Source: JAOUEA01 sp963821925
Lineage (GTDB): Bacteria > Actinomycetota > UBA4738 > HRBIN12
DNA: 64,000 bases
Assembly: GCA_963821925.1 (NCBI GenBank)
Contig: CAWGFO010000011.1
Span: 248,001-312,000, forward strand
Direction: 5' to 3'
In this document: piece by piece, positions 48,320 to 57,218 of the stretch
Layout: every line of letters begins with the position of its first letter
How positions within the stretch are numbered: the first letter of the stretch is position 1
Made by a program: the position numbers and the translations under genes
The notes under the pieces: generated by a model
What the model saw: the letters and a program-made list of their open reading frames with translations, nothing else
What the model was told of the DNA's origin: nothing
Databases searched by the model: none

Positions 48320-50637
48320 TCTCGACCGGATGTTCGCGCGCCTCGACCTGCTCGATACCCCCGATGTGTCCGACGAGATCGAACGACGGGTCACGGCACC
48401 GTCGCCGGCGATCCCGCCGCCCCCCAGACGCCGCCGCGTCGCGGCAGGTCTCGTCGCGGCCGCCATCGTCACCGCGATCGCCGTCGTCGGATGGATCGTG
48501 CTCAGCCCGGTCTCCGAACGAGAGCACGAGCCACCGCCGGCGACGATGGCGAACTGGCAGGACGTGGAAACCGGGTGGACCCGCCTGGCCGATCTGCCCA
48601 CGCCGCTCCAAGGTTCCGTCCGCGTGTGGGCCGACGGCTCCCTGATCGTATGGGGCGGGAACGAAGGCGACGGCGCCGGGCAGTCCTCGCAGGGGTGGCG
48701 GCTGGACCGCGTCGACGGCTCGTGGCGCGCGATCGCGTCCTCCCCGCTCTCGCCCCGTTCGTGGGCCGCGGCGGCCTGGACCGGATCTGAGCTCTTGATC
48801 TGGGGCGGGGCCTCGGGCCCCGACCCGATGAGCAACCCCTTGGCCGATGGGGCGGCCTATGACCCCGCCACCGACACCTGGCGATCGCTCGCTCCCGCCC
48901 CTCTCACGGCTACGGAGTCCCCTCTCTTCGGTCTGGACAGGCTCCCGGTGGCTGATCTGGGGCGAGGGACCGAGTCGAACCAGCGCGAGCGCGATGGACG
49001 GGGCGGCCTACGACCCGGCCAGCGATGCGTGGACCTCGATCCCCACGGCACCGCTGCGCATCAACGACGGACATGCGGTCTGGACGGGGACCGAGATGGT
49101 CGTCTTCGGTGCCGAACTCCTCAGCGGCAACCACGCCCAGGCCGAGTTCGCGGTGGGCGAGGCGTTCGACCCCGCTTCGAGGACCTGGCGAGCGCTTCCT
49201 CCCTCACACCTCGACCCGCAGGCCACCGACATCACCTGGGACGGTCAGCAGGTGATCGCCGCCGACTATCTGGCCAAGGTGCAGACCTACGATCCGATCG
49301 CCGACGCGTGGGGTGACCTGCCTGACCCGCCGCTGGACACAGGCGAGGACTCTCCCGGGCTCGCGGTTGCCGACGGTCGGACGATCGAGCATCTGTTCGG
49401 AGGAACGGCGCTCCTGTCGGCGGACCAGCGCCGGTGGAAGGACGTGTCGGGAGCGGGTGATGACGGAGGGCTGGCGATGCTCTCGGCCGACCGGTTCGTC
49501 GTTGGCTTCTCCGCCACGCATCGTGGGCGAGTGTCGATCTTCCTCCCCCCACAGGTCGAAGCCCCGCAGGTGGGCGCCTGGCAGGAGCTACCGCTCGCCG
49601 AGCAGGTCCACGATGGCGGCAGCGTCGAGGTCTGGGCCGGGGACCGCCTCCTCGCGCGCGGGGGCCCAGCGCCCGGTAGCGAGGTGTCCTCATCGGACTG
49701 GTTCGCCTACGACCCGTCGACGGGCGTGTGGACGCCGACCGCGCCGGCACCGTTCGCTCGAAGCTTCCCGATCTCGGTCTGGACGGGCTCCGAGGCGCTC
49801 TTCTGGGGCGGCTACGACGAGACGCGGAACCACCGCGACGGCATGGCCTACGACCCGCAGAACGACACGTGGCGCACGATCCCCGAGGCACCGCTGGACA
49901 CCGACCATCCGGCCGTGAGCGTGTGGACGGGAGAGGAACTGATCCTGTGGGGAGGCGGGCGACCAGGCGAGCCGTCGAGCCACACGGGCGCCGCCTACGA
50001 CCCGTCGACGGACTCGTGGCGACGTATCGCCGACGCGCCCGTGGAGCTGAACGCCTCAGGGGGCGCCTGGTCGGGCCGCGCGATGTACGTGTTCGGCTCG
50101 AACCTGAACGGCCGGAACCACGCCGATGTGCAGGGGATCGTGGCCGCCAGGTACGACCCGAGGAGCGATACGTGGACGGAGCTTCCGACCGCGCCTCTCT
50201 CGCCCCAAGCGTCCGCGGGTGGGTGGGTGGACGGCCGGCTCGTGGTCTACGACTACAACACGGACGCGGCTGCCTTCGATCCCTCGACGGGTCGATGGGA
50301 GCGGCTTCCCGATGCACCCTTCCAGCCGAGCGAATGCTATCCGGACGCGGTCGTGAGCGGTCAGGTGTTGGTCGCGTGGTACTGCGGCGAGCTGGCGATC
50401 CTCGACCCGGCCACGGCTGCGTGGACCTCGGTGCCGGGCGGCATCAGCCAAGCACAGATCGCGCCACCCGCGTATGGCGGAGCGCGCTACCAGTTGTGGC
50501 GGTTCGCATCACTGGACGAAGGAGATGGTGTCGTCTACTTCGACGCCGAGGGCTTGACGGTCGAGGAGAAGGGCGGGGTCTGCTACGGATGCGCCGGAGC
50601 GCCTCGGAGCCTCTGGGCCTATCGCCCTCCTGGATAA
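48312..50637 (+). CDS. membrane-anchored Kelch-like propeller protein coupled to ECF sigma factor, frameshifted
   Basis: Starts MADLDRMFARLD. About 42 cytoplasmic residues, a transmembrane helix (about 43-64), then a long extracellular domain with at least eight Kelch-like blades (repeated VWTGSELLIWGG / AAYDPATDTWRSL pattern). One extra base at 48919-48926 breaks the frame inside blade 2; correction joins LTATES to SSVWTGSRWLIWGEG. The corrected product is about 774 aa. Putative sensor or anti-sigma for the preceding ECF factor; the N-terminal cytoplasmic segment is the likely sigma contact. Confidence 0.78.
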
Positions 50638-51184
50638 CACGCCCTCCGTCGGGGTGAGCTTGCTGGTCCGGTTGATGGATCGGGCCGCCGCGGGCCCGCC
50701 TCACGGGTCGCGCGCACTTAATACATCGGCCAAATCGCAACTGGGCGGCCACCCTCGAGCGGTTAAGCAGCCGTCGATCAGCGTCGGCTAACGCCGCTTG
50801 GCATCAGGCCACCCGAAGAACTCGCAGATCGCCTCGTACTCGTTCGAGTTGGGCGAGCGCTCGCCTTACCTCGATCGCGACATACCCCCGGCGCATGATC
50901 CGAGCCGCCAGCCGGCCCCACCGACGCTCATGCCCACCGCTCACGGTCCTTGCGGAGCATGTCGGGGAGCATCGCCATTAAGCTAGGCCCACCGGCCGGA
51001 GGCGGAGCGCACAGACAGGCTCCTGGTCGGAGGCTAACGTTGCGCTGCCAGTAATGCCCGCAGTTCCCAGGGGCCGCGGAGGTCACCAGAGTGGGTTCGT
51101 CGTTGAAGTCACGCCCCGCGACAAGCTCCTGGCGGTCCGGGGAACCTCTTGCGGCAGGCTCGCGACGGCGTGATGCTCCCCGGA
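50638..51184. other. gene-free stretch with HTH-repeat copy
   Basis: No intact gene was seen. It contains HTH-repeat copy a (50803-50976); the remainder shows no recognisable motif. It marks the left edge of the decayed region. Confidence 0.5.
50803..50976 (-). repeat. HTH-gene repeat, copy a (near full length, decayed)
   Basis: On the minus strand it reads MLRKDRERW, then a one-base deletion (GGTGGG for GGTGGGG) before ATGAGCGTCGG. Further indels follow, ending in frame-broken ICEFFGWP-coding DNA. It covers the whole consensus from the upstream segment to the stop but has no open frame. Confidence 0.8.
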
Positions 51185-51511
51185 ATGGACCCGTCAGCCC
51201 TGCCTCCTCCACCCGCTCATCCTCCGGCTTCAGGTTCTCCTGTCACCAATCAGAAGGCGGTTTGGTCGCTGATCCTCGGCATCCTCGGGATCGCTCCATT
51301 GACGTTCATCGCTTCGGTGGCTGCGTTGATCTTGGGCTTCCAGGCGAGGAGCGAGATCGCTCGGGCAAGCGGGGGGCAAGGCGGACGGAGTTTCGCCCTC
51401 GCCGGGATCATCCTCGCGTTACTCCCGTTCGCCGGCGTCTTGCTGCTCTTCATCGCATCCGGGGTGTCTCAGACGGGGGTCATCCGATCGTCAATTCCCG
51501 CATGGTGGTGA
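51185..51511 (+). CDS. DUF4190-like small membrane protein
   Basis: 108 aa starting MDPSALPPPP; ATG 51173 is an alternative. A Pro-rich N-terminus is followed by two transmembrane helices (about 27-50 and 71-92) separated by a charged loop ARSEIARASGGQGGRSFALAGI, the DUF4190 pattern. Function unknown; such proteins are common in Actinomycetota. It stands alone in the decayed region. Confidence 0.7.
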   Translation: MDPSALPPPPAHPPASGSPVTNQKAVWSLILGILGIAPLTFIASVAALILGFQARSEIARASGGQGGRSFALAGIILALLPFAGVLLLFIASGVSQTGVIRSSIPAWW

Positions 51512-51610
51512 TGGCGCGCGGCTGCTTTGGGAACGACGCTCAGGCCACAGCGCAAGCTTAGGGGGTCTCTTGGCGCCGAGCTCATGCCCCACCGAAGCGG
51601 GAGCTGAGGT

Positions 51611-52159
51611 CTACGCCGGGCCGCTCAAGTACGGGACGAACCGCCACGCCTTGTATAGGTCGCCGAGCGCGGACGAGTGCTCGCTCCATGCGGAGGATTC
51701 GAGTTGTTGCGGGGGCTGGAACGCGATCTGTCCTTGCTCGATCGCGAAGCCCCAGCTGAACCCCAAGATCGCCTGGGCTTCGAGGCCGTTTCCGACGTCG
51801 TCCGGGATGCACAGGAAACTCCGCGCCATCCACCGCAGGTCGCTCCTCGGCGATCGAGAAGGCGCATCGAACAGCGTCGGGTTGATCCCGAGCCAGCAGA
51901 ACGGATGCGGCAGGTCCCCGAGGAAGGCGAGCGGATCGATCTCGAACTGATCACCTCCGCTCGCGTTGTCATCGGAACGGACGAGCTGCACCCAGCCCAT
52001 GAAGGAGTCGTATCCGCGCATCGGATACCGCACCGTCGCCGTGCACACCGGGAAGCCAAGTGTCTCCGGCTGGCAACCGATCGATTCAGGCTGCAAGTTA
52101 GCTTCATACGTCACGACGACGCGGCCCTCGACACCCTTGAGGGTGAACGGAATCTCCAT
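51611..52159 (-). CDS. hypothetical protein
   Basis: 182 aa starting MEIPFTLKGVEG. Contains MGWVQLVRSDD, FEIDPLAFLGDLPHPFCWLGINPTL and SFLCIPDDVG, a soluble protein rich in aromatic residues. It may belong to a known uncharacterised family, but none could be named with certainty. No signal peptide or membrane segment. Flanked by HTH-repeat fragments (a 16-bp scrap near 51577 and copy b at 52246), so it may be cargo of a former mobile segment. Confidence 0.6.
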   Translation of the reverse strand: MEIPFTLKGVEGRVVVTYEANLQPESIGCQPETLGFPVCTATVRYPMRGYDSFMGWVQLVRSDDNASGGDQFEIDPLAFLGDLPHPFCWLGINPTLFDAPSRSPRSDLRWMARSFLCIPDDVGNGLEAQAILGFSWGFAIEQGQIAFQPPQQLESSAWSEHSSALGDLYKAWRFVPYLSGPA

Positions 52160-52245
52160 CCCCGTGGACCCTAGTTGAACTCGAAGCCCAACGTCTCTCG
52201 CGCCGGCCGTAGAGCGAACCATGGACCGCAGCGGCTGCATTCGCG

Positions 52246-52291
52246 CCAACCGGCCTCGCCGACGCTCATGCCCCACCGCTCACGATCATGT
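52246..52291 (-). repeat. HTH-gene repeat, copy b (5' part only)
   Basis: Only the start region of the HTH gene is left (DRERWGMSVGEAGW). The minus-strand downstream side changes to unrelated sequence after GWR. The other end meets the truncated cyclase at about 52292. Confidence 0.75.
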
Positions 52292-52293
52292 CA

Positions 52294-52718
52294 CCCATCA
52301 TCAGAGCGCCGAGTTTGCGACCAAGCTCGCCAGGTTGGTGGAGCGCACGGCCGTGCGCCATGGCGGCCGAGCGGTCAAGTGGCTGGGCGACGGCGTCATG
52401 CTCTACTACAAGGAGCCCGGCCCGGGAGTGGTGGCGGCTGTCGAGATGGTGGCGGGCGGGGCGGAGGCTGGGTTGCCGCCGTTGCACGTCGGCCTGCACG
52501 CCGGCCCGGTGATCTTCCAGGAAGGCGACTACTACGGCCAGACGGTGAACGTCGCCTCGCGGATCGCCGACTACGCGCGACCGGGTGAAGTACTCGTCAG
52601 CCAGGAGGTGGTCGACGCCTTGAGCGGGGCGGACGTCGCCTTCCGCGAGGTCGGCCAGGTCGAGCTCAAAGGGGTTGCCGGTGCGATGCGCCTGCATGCC
52701 GCCTCCGGGAGCGCCTGA
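52294..52718 (+). pseudogene. 5'-truncated class III adenylate/guanylate cyclase
   Basis: About 141 residues of the cyclase catalytic domain: KWLGDGVMLYY, LHVGLHAGPVIFQEGDYYG, TVNVASRIADYA, EVLVSQEVVDAL and VGQVELKGVAG. The N-terminal third with the first metal-binding Asp (FxDxxG) is missing and is replaced at about 52292 by HTH-repeat copy b. Without that Asp the protein cannot be an active cyclase. An ATG at 52221 lies in frame inside the repeat, so a chimeric product could be translated. Confidence 0.75.
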
Positions 52719-52752
52719 GCGAGCGTCGCTCCTGACGCTCCGCTCCCCCGTT

Positions 52753-52830
52753 GTGCCCGGGGTGGGATTCGAACCCACACCACGCTGATACCGCCACGTA
52801 CTGTTCTGTGTCGAGTCGCCGCTTGACCAG
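52753..52830 (-). other. tRNA 3'-end fragment (attachment-site-like), left copy
   Basis: On the minus strand it contains a perfect T-arm (GTGGG-TTCGAAT-CCCAC) followed by an acceptor strand CCCGGGC and CA. No matching GCCCGGG 5' acceptor half exists upstream, so it is a 3' fragment and not a gene. 52753-52774 is identical over 22 nt to 55227-55248. Such fragments are typical att scars of tRNA-targeting integrases. Confidence 0.65.
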
Positions 52831-52893
52831 GCAGCCGGCCTCGCCGTCGCTCATGCCCCACCGCTCACGATCTCGCGCCAGAGCATGTCGGGT
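52831..52893 (-). repeat. HTH-gene repeat, copy c (5' part only)
   Basis: Contains the start region (MSDGEAG) with the upstream GAGCATGTCGGG segment. It passes directly into the tRNA 3' fragment on its downstream side. Confidence 0.75.
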
Positions 52894-52964
52894 GGCGTGC
52901 AGCCTCTGTGTGAGACGTTTGGGTTGACGACGCTGCAGGCGTGCGCACGAAGGGAGTCAGCCGA

Positions 52965-54041
52965 ATGAGGATCGCGGTGCTGGGGGCCGGCGGTGGCGGG
53001 CTAGCGGTCGCCTACGAGTGGGCGAGTCAGGGGCATGAGGTCGCGCTGTACGCACAACATGCCCATGAGCACCATCTGGTGCCGGTCCGCAAGCGCGGCG
53101 GGATCCAAGCCGAGGGCAAGCTTGAGGGCTTCGTCTCTCTGGCGACGGTCACCACCGACATCGCCGAGGCGCTGGACGGTGTGGACGTGGTCTTCGTCGT
53201 CGGCCCCGCCTATGCCACGGAGCCGTTCGGCCGCGACACTCGCGGTCACCTGCGCCCCGGGATGACGGTCGTGGTCTGCCCCAGTTCGTGCGTCGGCAGC
53301 CTGGCCTTCAAGCACGCCGCGGGGTTGGACCTCCATGACGAGAGCGTCGTCGTGGGCGAGACCAGCACGCTGCCGTACGCCGCACGCGCATCGATGCACG
53401 CCAGTGTGCAGATCTTCCACCGGTTCGACACCGGCTTCTGGGCCGCTGCCGCCCCGCGCAGCAACACACCTCGCCTGCTCGAGGTCCTGCGGCAGGTGTA
53501 CCGCAACACCGAGGAGGCCGCGGGGATCTTCCAGACCACGCTGCAGAACGGCAACCCGGTCATCCATCCGGCCGTCACCTTGCTCAACGCCGCCCTCATC
53601 GAACGCACGGGTGGTGACTTCATGTTCTATGAGGAAGGGGTTACCGAGGCGGTCGGTCGCCTCATGCAGGCGGTCGACGGCGAGCGGCTATCCGTCGCCA
53701 GGGCTTTGGGCGTGGAGATCCTCGCCGAGCCGGATCTCGGGGTTCGGCAGGGCTACATGAGCGAGTCCAACTACTCCAGCGGCTACTCCACCGCACCAGG
53801 CTTTCGTGGCATCAAGGCGCAGGACGAGCTTCATCACCGCTACCTGACCGAGGACGTGGGCTACTCGATGGTGTTCCTCACCGACCTTGCTCGGCACCTG
53901 TCGGTGCCGACCCCCACCATGGATGCCGTCATCCGCATCGCCTCGATCGTCGCGGGTGAAGACTTCGCCACCGAGCGTGCCCGCACGATGGACAAGATGG
54001 GCCTGTCCGGCCTGACGCGAGAACAGCTCGCGGTGTACTGA
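52965..54041 (+). CDS. NAD(P)-dependent octopine/nopaline dehydrogenase-family protein
   Basis: 358 aa starting MRIAVLGAGGGG; GGGAG lies about 10 nt upstream. An N-terminal Rossmann nucleotide-binding motif (GAGGGGLAVAYEWASQGH) and a C-terminal opine-dehydrogenase helical domain containing a His/Asn region (NGNPVIHPAVTLLNA) and the SSGYSTAPGFRG segment. Members reductively condense an amino acid with a keto acid, or oxidise the product. It sits between two direct-repeat tRNA fragments with a cupin gene, consistent with cargo. The gene is complete and shows no decay. Confidence 0.88.
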   Translation: MRIAVLGAGGGGLAVAYEWASQGHEVALYAQHAHEHHLVPVRKRGGIQAEGKLEGFVSLATVTTDIAEALDGVDVVFVVGPAYATEPFGRDTRGHLRPGMTVVVCPSSCVGSLAFKHAAGLDLHDESVVVGETSTLPYAARASMHASVQIFHRFDTGFWAAAAPRSNTPRLLEVLRQVYRNTEEAAGIFQTTLQNGNPVIHPAVTLLNAALIERTGGDFMFYEEGVTEAVGRLMQAVDGERLSVARALGVEILAEPDLGVRQGYMSESNYSSGYSTAPGFRGIKAQDELHHRYLTEDVGYSMVFLTDLARHLSVPTPTMDAVIRIASIVAGEDFATERARTMDKMGLSGLTREQLAVY

Positions 54042-54141
54042 CTGGGCGATAGGTCCACCTGATCGCGCGAGGCCAAGCCAGGGCCACCGCAGCTCACACG
54101 ACGCGAGTACGACGTGCCCCAGCTCGTCGTTGAAGGGTTCA

Positions 54142-54310
54142 TCACGGCGCGAGATCGCCGACCGCCTCGGCGTCACGGCTTCGTGCAGGGCCGCCCGATG
54201 TCGCGACGTCCGGCATCGGCGACCAGCGCGAGTCGTTTCCGAGAGGCTCGGAGCTCCTCGATCTCGCGGCGCAACCCATCGAGGGTTGGCTGCTCGTCGG
54301 TCTGCTCGGT
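54142..54310 (-). pseudogene. histidine-kinase fragment (DHp region)
   Basis: The minus strand encodes DEQPTLDGLRREIEELRASRK, then RLALVADAGRRDI, then after a one-base deletion ALHEAVTPRR. The order LRREIEELRASRKRL - ADA-RRDIER - LHE is the coiled-coil and phospho-acceptor region of NarL-type sensor kinases (RRRIERxLHDG). No further kinase sequence is found on either side. Confidence 0.4.
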
Positions 54311-54612
54311 CTCCAGCGGATGCCCTCCTGTGCGTGGATCCCCGGCACTTGTCCGTCATCGCTGGGGCGGCGTCAAGCGGAGCCCAGCACGGTGTCGGAA
54401 CGGAGGGCAGCATCCCGGCGTCCGGCCAGGCCACCACCGTAGAGCCGGCCGGAACGACCTCCTAGCGTCGCGATGGACGAGCGCTCATCGCAGATCGAGA
54501 AAGGAGGGAGGCGATGAAGCTCAGACACGTGAAGCGAGGAACGGAAAGGAGACCGCAGATGAAGAAGTCAGTGCTCGTGTTGACAGCAGCGCTCGGGAAC
54601 TGGAGGCAGTCC

Positions 54613-55065
54613 ATGCGGAAGCAGAAGTTGATCGGGCTCTCGTTGATCGCGATGGCGCTCGTCATGGCCGTCGGAGTGGCGGTCGCCAGCCCGGGATCGG
54701 GCGTCACCGCCGTGCCGCTCGCGTCGGCTCAGATCGACGATCAGGTCAGGATCCGTCAGGGAGAAGGCAAGTCGACGGTCGTCGCCGACTTCACCGTGAC
54801 GCCCGACGGCACGACCGGCTGGCACTCACATCCGGGCAAGACCCTGGTGCTCGTGACCGCGGGAGAGTTCACGCTCTACCGGGACCGCGACGGCCAGTGT
54901 CGGACCCGCACGTACGGACCCGGCGAAGGGTTCGTCGAGCCGCCCTCGAGCGTCCACGTCGGCGTCAACGAGGGCGACACGAACGTCGAGCTGGTCGCCG
55001 TCTTCTTCAGGATCGGCGCCGACGGCGTCACCAGGATCGACCAGCCGGATCCAGGCGTCTGCTAG
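54613..55065 (+). CDS. secreted cupin-domain protein
   Basis: 150 aa from MRKQKLIGLS, whose signal peptide (LSLIAMALVMAVGVAVA) gives a clear export signal. Cupin motifs GWHSHPGKTLVLVTAGE and GEGFVEPPSSVHVGVNEG. Two in-frame upstream ATGs, 54514 (after AAAGGAGGG) and 54559 (after AAAGGAG), each have a better Shine-Dalgarno than this one (GGAGG) and would add 18-33 residues before the signal peptide. The real start is therefore uncertain. Located within the tRNA-fragment-bounded segment. Confidence 0.8.
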   Translation: MRKQKLIGLSLIAMALVMAVGVAVASPGSGVTAVPLASAQIDDQVRIRQGEGKSTVVADFTVTPDGTTGWHSHPGKTLVLVTAGEFTLYRDRDGQCRTRTYGPGEGFVEPPSSVHVGVNEGDTNVELVAVFFRIGADGVTRIDQPDPGVC

Positions 55066-55226
55066 CTGCGCCGCCGGCATCATCGCCCTGGAGCGCCCGC
55101 GCGGGCACGATCCGCGCGGGCGCGAAGGGGTGATCGATGTCGAGCGGTGGCCGATCCCGACGGACGGCTCTCCTCCCCGTCGACCCCGTCGAGCGCCGTG
55201 GCGCGCCGACGACGTCGAGCCGCCTC

Positions 55227-55310
55227 GTGCCCGGGGTGGGATTCGAACTCCCACCGAGTCGATGACGGCCGATGCCGGATCGTGTCTAAGAGCGCTGTGA
55301 CCAGTGCTTC
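55227..55310 (-). other. tRNA 3'-end fragment (attachment-site-like), right copy
   Basis: Same 22-nt block as at 52753-52774, in the same orientation, so the two are direct repeats about 2.45 kb apart. The T-arm is degenerate but a 7-bp hairpin (GGTGGGA / TCCCACC) is kept. No 5' acceptor half. Confidence 0.6.
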
Positions 55311-55459
55311 TTCTTGCGCCGCTGTGCCGAACGGTACCGGCTGATGGCACCAGATGTCGTGGACGCCGTTAGCACGTCGTTGGCAGACGGCCATTGTGCG
55401 ACAACCAGCACCGCACCTCAGATCCGCTCCTAGGTCGTGGAGTTGGGTCCGCGGACCCG

Positions 55460-55560
55460 TCCTCCAGGGTGATGTACTCCGGGGCGTGACCCCGAGCCGC
55501 CAGCTGGCCTCGCCGACGCTCATGCCCCACCGCTCACGATCTCGACGGAGCATGTCGGTG
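55460..55560 (-). repeat. HTH-gene repeat, copy d
   Basis: Reads MLRRDRERWGMSVGEASWRLGV on the minus strand (split over the two possible starts), then a one-base deletion breaks the frame at TPR-EYITLEDG. The 3' ICEFFGWP part is missing. Confidence 0.8.
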
Positions 55561-55885
55561 GATTGCCTGCCTGATGGGGAACGGCTAGGTTAGGGACACG
55601 ACGCAGCCCCCACAGGGTCGGATCAGACTGGACCTCGCAGTCCGGTGGTCCGCGACCTGGGTCACCCGTCGGAACGTGGAGGGCCCTCGGGCCGTTCGGC
55701 TCTCCGGAGCGGCGAACCGCAACGTGAGCCCGACTCCCCCGGGGGCCGTCGCGCATCGGTAGCAGCACTCAAGTGTCAACCGCCTAGCGATCTGGGGCGG
55801 CATCTTTGTCGATCCCTCGGCGATGTCTTCGCTAAGCGCCCGCTGCAGCCTCTCGAGCAGCCGCAATCGCGTGATGTCGCTGGGC

Positions 55886-55940
55886 TGGGCCTCGCCGACG
55901 CTCATGCCCCACCGTTCACGGTCACGTCGGAGCATCACGG
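55886..55940 (-). repeat. HTH-gene repeat, copy e (5' part only)
   Basis: MLRRDRERWGMSVGEA on the minus strand, cut after GEA where unrelated sequence begins. The break is at nearly the same codon as in copies b and c. Confidence 0.75.
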
Positions 55941-56204
55941 CCCGCGGCGCAGGTGCAACGCCGGCGAGGTCAAGGAGCGGGCTGAGCGTCAATGGTGGGG
56001 CAGCCTCCCTTGGAGGGGCGGCTCTGAGCCGGGGGAAGGCTGGTAACCGGTGGCCGAGCCTCTTCCCCTCGGCGTTGAGTCCATACGTCGCACGGACTCG
56101 GGCAGCTTTCGTCGTGTCCCAGGGTGAGATCCCCTGCCGCAGGCTCTCCTTGCCGTGGGTGGCGCTCCAGCGCGACTGCAACGCTGGCCAAGGATGCTGT
56201 GCGC

Positions 56205-56372
56205 CTATGTCGAGGACCGGGTCTGTCTCCGTTGACTCGGAGGTTCCGGATAGGTCTCAGGTCTGGGCCGATCTCGGTCGAGTCGTTCCCGCCCGTCCTC
56301 GTCATCATTCCCGGGATCTCCGCCCTGTCCCTGGTCTTGCAGGTGGTCGCCTTCCTGCGTCTCCTCCACCAT
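56205..56372 (-). CDS. possible 55-aa hydrophilic protein
   Basis: ATG at 56370-56372 preceded by GGGAGG at about 9 nt. The product is very acidic and Gln/Gly-rich at first (MVEETQEGDHLQDQGQGGD), then Arg/Pro-rich, with no known family. It lacks the C-terminal GGQ/GGE of Pup. RBS quality is the only support. Confidence 0.25.
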   Translation of the reverse strand: MVEETQEGDHLQDQGQGGDPGNDDEDGRERLDRDRPRPETYPEPPSQRRQTRSST

Positions 56373-56640
56373 CTCTCGCCTCCCTTCCTTTGCGGCAGCG
56401 ACCGGATACCCAGGGATCCGCCCTCCGAACCTCGCTTCGTCCGACGATTTCGGCCGGGACCCCAACATGCCGTTCAGCCCGAGCAGGATGCCTGCCTCGC
56501 GACCTATCGGTGCGGGCTCGCGGGCTACCTCAACCGATCTCGTTCTCCCCGCGAGCTCCACCTCCTCGACGGGTTCGAGCTCCCGCAAGCCCGTCCCGCC
56601 GGTCGGTTCCCGGGACCCTCAACCCGGGTACTGTCCCGCG

Positions 56641-57120
56641 ATGAGTCTCGACCTCCTCGTCGGCCTCGGCATGCTCGTGGGCCTGATCGGCGTCGTGATC
56701 CCGTTCCTACCCGGCCTGCCGATCATCATGGCGTCCGCAGTCGTGTGGGCGGCCGTCGGCGGTTCGGACGCCGGCGGATGGGTGGTCGCCGGCATCGTGA
56801 TCTTGATCGCGGTCGCGGGGATGGTCGCCGGCACGGTGCTGCCCGCCCGCCGCGCCGCAGATCGGGGCGCCACCTGGTGGGTGTTAGCGATGGGGGCCGT
56901 TGGGCTCGTCGTCGGCGCGATCGTGACCCCGGTCGTGGGAGCGCTCGTTGGATGGCCGGTCGGTATCTTCGCCGCCGAGTGGCTGCGGACGCGGCACTTC
57001 AACTCCGCCTGGCGGACGACCCGGTCGACCCTCGCTGGGCAGGGGCTGGGCATCGCGGTTCAACTGGCGGCCGGCGTAACCGCCGTCGCGGTCTGGGCGG
57101 CGGCGGCATGGCGGTGGTGA
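56641..57120 (+). CDS. DUF456 family membrane protein
   Basis: 159 aa starting MSLDLLVGLG. Four to five transmembrane helices with LIGVVIPFLPGLPIIMAS at the N-terminus and GALVGWPVGIFAAEWLRT in the middle, the DUF456 pattern. Function unknown. The gene is intact, with normal codon usage, and isolated between repeat copies e and f. Confidence 0.82.
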   Translation: MSLDLLVGLGMLVGLIGVVIPFLPGLPIIMASAVVWAAVGGSDAGGWVVAGIVILIAVAGMVAGTVLPARRAADRGATWWVLAMGAVGLVVGAIVTPVVGALVGWPVGIFAAEWLRTRHFNSAWRTTRSTLAGQGLGIAVQLAAGVTAVAVWAAAAWRW

Positions 57121-57218
57121 CGTGGCACCGCGACCCGGAGCTCGGTCAGCTCACATAGCGTCAAGGGCGTATGAGAGATCGCTCACTCCAATAGAGATGA
57201 TCCACGGAAGCAGCCGGA

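Larger units (their letters stand above)
55561..56640. other. gene-poor stretch
   Basis: No gene was recognised. It contains HTH copy e and, on the minus strand after it, a short stretch reading DITRLRLLERLQRALSED with no identifiable family. A 55-codon minus-strand frame with a good RBS lies at 56205-56372. Confidence 0.45.

Noticed and set aside
52753..52830. Functional tRNA gene
   Set aside because: T-arm and 3' acceptor only; no 5' acceptor, D-arm or anticodon arm could be folded. Same for 55227-55310.
54130..54200. Plus-strand HTH-like REIADRLGVTAS
   Set aside because: It is antisense to the histidine-kinase fragment, and no DNA-binding protein frame continues from it.
56205..56372. 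Pup (prokaryotic ubiquitin-like protein)
   Set aside because: Similar length and acidity, but no C-terminal GGQ/GGE and no proteasome genes nearby.
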